Shown here: positions 60,221-64,000 of the stretch, one piece after another
Layout: the number at the start of each line of letters is the position of its first letter
Position numbering within the stretch: position 1 is the stretch's first letter
Assembly: GCF_007971525.1 (NCBI RefSeq)
Contig: NZ_CP042437.1
Coordinates: 7,440,001-7,504,000, forward strand
DNA from: Mucilaginibacter ginsenosidivorax
GTDB lineage: Bacteria; Bacteroidota; Bacteroidia; Sphingobacteriales; Sphingobacteriaceae
Reading direction: 5' to 3'
DNA: 64,000 nt
Notes under the pieces: model-generated
Seen by the model: the letters and a program-made list of their open reading frames with translations, nothing else
Database searches by the model: none
Told to the model about the DNA's origin: nothing
Program-made: the position numbers and the translations under genes

Positions 60221-62311
60221 ATGCAAAGCTTCAGAACAGAACTGGAGAACCCAATAGTAGAGCAGGATATTATTGACCTGGAAAAAAAGATCAGGGCTTT
60301 TCGTGAAGGTAAAATACACGACGAAAAATTCAGGAGCCTGCGCCTTGCCCGTGGTGTATATGGCCAGCGCCAGCCAGGTGTACAAATGGTGCGTATTAAG
60401 CTGCCATTTGGTAAGGTAACCTTTAAGCAACTGCTTAAAATTGCCGATATCTCTGACGAGTACGGAAGCCGTAATTTGCACCTTACCACCCGCCAGGACA
60501 TCCAGATTCACTATGTAAGCCTGGATCGTACGCCCGAACTTTGGGCCAAACTGGAACAGGATGATATTACCCTGCGTGAAGCCTGCGGCAATACTGTACG
60601 GAATGTTACCGCCTCTCCTACTGCCGGCATCGATCCGTTGGAGCCATTTGACGTTTCGCCTTATGCGCATGCTACTTTCGAGTACTTTTTGCGTAACCCT
60701 ATTTGCCAGGAGATGGGCCGTAAATTTAAAATCTCGTTTTCATCAAGTGAAGCCGACACCGCTTTTTCATACATTCATGATATTGGCGCCATACCTAAAA
60801 TAAATGCCAACGGCGAACGTGGCTTCAAAATACTTTTGGGCGGTGGCTTAGGCGCACAGCCTATATTGGCCAGTATAGTTGAAGAGTTTTTACCCGAAGA
60901 TCAGCTAATCCCTTATATCGAAGCAATTATTCGCGTGTTTGACCGCTATGGCGAGCGTAACAACCGTAATAAAGCCCGGATGAAGTACCTGATCCAGAAG
61001 ATTGGATTGGAAGAAGTTTTGCGCCTGGCCAAAATTGAAAGAACTGCTATCAAAGTAAAAAGCTACCCTGTTAACCGCGATTCCATTGCATTGCCAGCGC
61101 TGCCAGCAACAGCCGAATACCCTGCTGTAGAAATAAGCAACCCATTCCGTTATGAGCAGTGGCTGGTTACCAACGTTTTTGAGCAAAAGCAAAAAGGTTT
61201 TTACGGCGTATATATTAAAGTACCGGTAGGTGATATTCCGTCTGATACTGCCCGTGCGCTGGTAAAAGTTTTAGAGCCCTTAGTAGCCAATGAAATCCGG
61301 ATTACACAAAACCAGGGTTTACTGTTAAAATTTGTTAGTAAAGAAGCGTTGCCTGCTTTATATGAAGGTTTGGCTAAACTGGAACTTGCCGCGCCCGGTT
61401 TTGACACCGTAGCCGATGTAACTACCTGCCCTGGTACTGATACCTGTAACCTGGGCATCAGTAACAGCATGACTATGGCGCGTGTGCTGGAAGATTTAAT
61501 TTTTAACGAATATGAAGAGTTTATTTTTAACCGCGAGATTAAAATAAAGATAAGTGGTTGTATGAACTCCTGTGGCCAGCATGGTTTGGCGCACATCGGG
61601 TTCCACGGCAGTTCACTTAAAGCTGGTACAAAAGTATTACCATCGGTACAGGTGATGCTTGGCGGCGGTACTGTTGGTGACGGCGTAGGCCGGGTTGCAG
61701 AAAGAATAGTTAAAGTACCATCAAAACGTGCGACCGACGTATTGAGAAAGATCCTTGACGATTACAAAGAGTTTTCGCCCGAAGGAGAAATTTTTCTTGA
61801 ATATTATGACCGCCAGGGTAAAGATTATTTTTACCGCATGCTGAAACCGCTTGCCGATTTAACCACCCTTACCGACGATGAATTTGTAGACTGGGGCCAC
61901 CAGAAAACCTATGTATCTGCTATTGGCGTGGGCGAGTGTGCCGGTGTGGTAATTGACCTGGTTGCTACCCTCTTGTTTGAATCGGAAGAAAAAATGGGCT
62001 GGGCAAATGGTTCATTTACCCAGGGTGACTGGTCTGATGCTATTTATCATTCATACAACGTGTTTATCAGTTCGGCAAAAGCTTTATTGCTTGATAAAGG
62101 TACCAACAGCAGTACACAGGCTGGCATTATTAAAGAATTTGATGCACAATATGTTGCAACCGGTGAATTTGATTTGCAGGGATCGTTTAACGACCTGGTA
62201 TTGCAAATAAACCAAAACGAGCCTTCGGCCGAATTTGCTGCTGCATATTTAGCCCAGGCCGAAGAATTTTTAGGAAAAAGCAAAGCACAAAGAGAGGCAC
62301 TGGTGCAATAA
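60221..62311 (+). CDS. Siroheme [4Fe-4S] sulfite/nitrite reductase with extra C-terminal helical domain
   Basis: A 696-residue assimilatory reductase. Ferredoxin-like halves start with QRQPGVQMVRIKLPFGKVT and GFYGVYIKVPVGDIP; the siroheme/4Fe-4S ligands are Cys403 and Cys409 (TCPGTDTCNLG) and Cys447 and Cys451 (SGCMNSCGQHG). LHLTTRQDIQIHYV and CGNTVRNVTASP complete the active-site signatures. Residues about 560-696 form an added alpha-helical domain (ECAGVVIDLVATLLFESEEK... AAYLAQAEEFLGKSKAQ), HEPN-like in appearance. The context (Rrf2, cobA, Met8-TauE) favours sulfite as substrate, but nitrite cannot be excluded. Start at 60221 (MQSFRTELENPIVEQD). Confidence 0.9.
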   Translation: MQSFRTELENPIVEQDIIDLEKKIRAFREGKIHDEKFRSLRLARGVYGQRQPGVQMVRIKLPFGKVTFKQLLKIADISDEYGSRNLHLTTRQDIQIHYVSLDRTPELWAKLEQDDITLREACGNTVRNVTASPTAGIDPLEPFDVSPYAHATFEYFLRNPICQEMGRKFKISFSSSEADTAFSYIHDIGAIPKINANGERGFKILLGGGLGAQPILASIVEEFLPEDQLIPYIEAIIRVFDRYGERNNRNKARMKYLIQKIGLEEVLRLAKIERTAIKVKSYPVNRDSIALPALPATAEYPAVEISNPFRYEQWLVTNVFEQKQKGFYGVYIKVPVGDIPSDTARALVKVLEPLVANEIRITQNQGLLLKFVSKEALPALYEGLAKLELAAPGFDTVADVTTCPGTDTCNLGISNSMTMARVLEDLIFNEYEEFIFNREIKIKISGCMNSCGQHGLAHIGFHGSSLKAGTKVLPSVQVMLGGGTVGDGVGRVAERIVKVPSKRATDVLRKILDDYKEFSPEGEIFLEYYDRQGKDYFYRMLKPLADLTTLTDDEFVDWGHQKTYVSAIGVGECAGVVIDLVATLLFESEEKMGWANGSFTQGDWSDAIYHSYNVFISSAKALLLDKGTNSSTQAGIIKEFDAQYVATGEFDLQGSFNDLVLQINQNEPSAEFAAAYLAQAEEFLGKSKAQREALVQ

Positions 62312-63087
62312 TGACGGCTAACCCTAAACAACCACAAATAACTTTAGTAGGTGCAGGCCCCGGCGATGCCGACCTGATTACCGTTAAAGCTATTAAAGCA
62401 TTAAAAACAGCTGATGTTGTTTTATACGATGCTTTAGTAAACGAAGAATTGTTGTGCTATGCGCCTGAGGCTGCCGTAAAAGTATATGTAGGTAAACGTT
62501 CCGGCGATCATACCTACTCGCAGGAAGCTGTGAACCAGCTAATGGTTGATTATGCTACCAATTACGGGCACGTGGTAAGATTGAAAGGTGGCGACCCCTT
62601 TGTATTTGGCCGTGGCTTTGAAGAATTGGATTTCGCCTCCTCGCACAATATCCAGGCTTCGGTTATCCCTGGCATCTCCAGTTCGATAGCAGTAGCGGAG
62701 TTACAAAACATACCGGTAACGCACCGTGGCTTAAGCGAGAGCTTTTGGGTGATTACCGGAACTATATCGAACGGAAAAGTATCGCCCGATTTATATGATG
62801 CCGCCAAAAGCAGGGCAACGATTGTTGTGCTTATGGGGATCAATAAGTTGGCTGTTATTGCCGAAATATTCAAAAGCGAAGGAAAAAGCAAGCTGCCCGT
62901 GGCGGTAATTCAAGCCGGCACAACTGCGGATGAAAAAGTGGTTGTTGCTACTGTTGAGACCATAGTTGATGCAGTAACGGAAAATAGTATCGGCTCGCCA
63001 GCTATTATAGTGTTGGGCGAGGTGGTTTCATTGCACCCTAAATACCAGTTGACTAAAGAAATTTATGACGTTGTTGCCAAAGGATAA
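62311..63087 (+). CDS. cobA: Uroporphyrinogen-III C-methyltransferase
   Basis: A 258-residue SAM-dependent enzyme making precorrin-2 from uroporphyrinogen III for siroheme. Motifs: LVGAGPGDADLITVKAIKAL, DVVLYDALV, VGKRSGDHTYSQEAVN, VVRLKGGDPFVFGRG, VIPGISSSIAVAELQNIPVTHR and VVLMGI. Its ATG shares one base with the reductase stop (TAATG), indicating tight translational coupling. The length is that of the monofunctional enzyme, not the CysG fusion. Confidence 0.95.
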   Translation: MTANPKQPQITLVGAGPGDADLITVKAIKALKTADVVLYDALVNEELLCYAPEAAVKVYVGKRSGDHTYSQEAVNQLMVDYATNYGHVVRLKGGDPFVFGRGFEELDFASSHNIQASVIPGISSSIAVAELQNIPVTHRGLSESFWVITGTISNGKVSPDLYDAAKSRATIVVLMGINKLAVIAEIFKSEGKSKLPVAVIQAGTTADEKVVVATVETIVDAVTENSIGSPAIIVLGEVVSLHPKYQLTKEIYDVVAKG

Positions 63088-64000
63088 TAGTTTAACGCAA
63101 ATTGAGCACGAGGAGATTGGCGGCAACCAGTTGTTCCCGGTGTTTTTGAAGCTAAATAACCTGCATACGGTATTGGTGGGCGGCGGCAACGTGGGGCTTG
63201 AGAAGCTAACGGCCATCCTTAACAACAGCCAGCTGGCGAGGGTAACTGTGATATCAAAAACGTTTTTGCCAGAGATTCATGAACTTGCCGCACGGCATGA
63301 AGGGTTAAGCATTGTTCAGAAATCGTTCACCGATAACGACCTGGATACTGCCGAGGTGGTAATTGCAGCTACCAATGATGGCGAGCTTAACAAATATGTG
63401 CGTCAATCGGCACATGACCGCAAGCTGCTCATTAACGTGGCCGATAAGCCCGAACTTTGCGATTTTTATTTAGGTTCGATAGTAAAAAAAGGCGATTTGA
63501 AACTGGCCATATCAACCAATGGCAAATCGCCCACGGTAGCCAAACGCTTGAAAGAAGTGTTAAACGAAAGCCTGCCCGATGAACTGGATACCACACTGCA
63601 GCAAATGAGCGAGCTACGGAACACTTTAAGCGGCGATTTTGCTGATAAAGTTAAACAACTGAATAGTGTAACAGCGGTATTGGTTAAGCCAAGATCGGTG
63701 GTGATCAAAAATTTCATCTGGCTTATCTGGTCAACCATTATTGTTTCGTTAGCCATTGTTATTACTGCTTTATACTTCAAAGAGCCTGCTTTTAAAACAT
63801 TTGTAGAAGGTGTAAGTCCGCAGTTTTATTACTTTTTAGGTGCAGGGTTTGTATTCGCTATGATTGATGGCGCCATTGGCATGTCATATGGTGTTACGTC
63901 AACCACATTCTCCCTTTCTATGGGAATTCCTCCCGCGTCTGCAAGTATGGGTGTTCACTTGTCCGAAATAATGAGTTGTGGTATTGCCGGATGGATGCAT
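63065..64000 (+). CDS. Met8-like precorrin-2 dehydrogenase fused to a TauE/SafE sulfite-exporter-type permease (3' end outside window)
   Basis: The frame is open from ATG 63065 to the last base (312 codons), with a 23-nt overlap with cobA. Residues 20-205 are a Met8/CysG-N-type domain: LVGGGNVGLEKLTAIL (39-54, NAD-binding), VVIAATNDGELNKYV, NVADKPELCDFYLGSIVKKGDLKLAISTNGKSPTVAKRLKE. This would oxidise precorrin-2 and insert Fe2+ to give siroheme. A membrane helix follows (about 216-237), then FYYFLGAGFVFAMIDGAIGMSYGVTSTTFSLSMGIPPASASMGVHLSEIM, the start of a TauE/SafE permease. The combination links siroheme synthesis with a sulfite/sulfonate or sulfate transporter in one polypeptide. Confidence 0.85.
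   Translation, partial: MTLLPKDNSLTQIEHEEIGGNQLFPVFLKLNNLHTVLVGGGNVGLEKLTAILNNSQLARVTVISKTFLPEIHELAARHEGLSIVQKSFTDNDLDTAEVVIAATNDGELNKYVRQSAHDRKLLINVADKPELCDFYLGSIVKKGDLKLAISTNGKSPTVAKRLKEVLNESLPDELDTTLQQMSELRNTLSGDFADKVKQLNSVTAVLVKPRSVVIKNFIWLIWSTIIVSLAIVITALYFKEPAFKTFVEGVSPQFYYFLGAGFVFAMIDGAIGMSYGVTSTTFSLSMGIPPASASMGVHLSEIMSCGIAGWMH

Noticed and set aside
1..64000. tRNA, rRNA, CRISPR arrays, insertion sequences, phage genes, replication origin
   Set aside because: I looked through the intergenic gaps by eye and found no cloverleaf, rRNA motif, spaced direct repeat, transposase or DnaA-box cluster; short gaps leave little room for them.

Overview
The window reads as a chromosomal segment of a Bacteroidota bacterium, most likely family Sphingobacteriaceae (Mucilaginibacter or Pedobacter type). 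The reasons are the protein families (DUF2723 glycosyltransferase, DUF3857-transglutaminase, RemB/Wzi-like outer membrane protein, DACNV protein), AT-rich intergenic DNA with almost no Shine-Dalgarno sequences, and several promoters of the Bacteroidota type (TTG, about 20 nt, TAnnTTTG). I saw no rRNA, tRNA, CRISPR array, transposase, integrase or phage gene. It looks like core and lightly accessory genome, not an island.

Layout. 1-1.5 kb: end of class II fructose-bisphosphate aldolase, a small iron-permease-like protein and a GNAT. 1.8-6.5 kb (minus): an Fpg/Nei-like glycosylase without its zinc finger, an AraC regulator with three small oxidative-stress-type genes, and an AlkZ-like glycosylase. 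6.6-11.8 kb: a 47-residue glycine-rich membrane peptide, a Wzi/RemB-like barrel and a DUF2723 glycosyltransferase. 12.0-25.4 kb (minus): a tightly packed seven-gene unit, read in the order HD-PycTM protein, polyphosphate kinase, SdiA-regulated-type lipoprotein, PAP2 phosphatase, a 1200-residue purple-acid-phosphatase / kinase-like / Omp85 protein, a GAF protein, and a second kinase-like / Omp85 protein. 25.7-29.5 kb (minus): DUF3857-transglutaminase membrane protein and a DACNV/diadenylate-cyclase-like protein. 29.7-34.2 kb: Crp regulator, MFS, SDR, and a recent tandem duplication of a small secreted protein with its promoter. 34.3-38.5 kb: trehalose synthesis fusion OtsAB facing a GH15 hydrolase. 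38.6-42.5 kb: peroxiredoxin, cold shock protein, MFS, HemF. 42.7-47.6 kb: gyrA with two TPR proteins. 48-51.3 kb: lipoprotein, DUF4442, GNAT, AlbA_2/Schlafen-like protein, MATE. 51.3-58 kb (minus): HDAC-like, bestrophin, kynureninase, Mpg, hydrolase, free Met-sulfoxide reductase, GMC oxidoreductase. 58.2-59.3 kb: mARC-like MOSC protein overlapping a SelT/W/H-type protein. 59.5-64 kb: sulfur assimilation with an Rrf2 regulator, a leader with a Cys-Cys uORF and terminator, siroheme sulfite/nitrite reductase, cobA, and a Met8-TauE fusion cut by the window end.

The two most interesting items are (1) the 12-25 kb polyphosphate/phosphatase operon, whose two outer-membrane barrels carry a periplasmic domain with motifs like an atypical (FAM20C/HipA-type) kinase, and (2) a predicted cysteine-responsive transcription attenuator ahead of the sulfite reductase operon.
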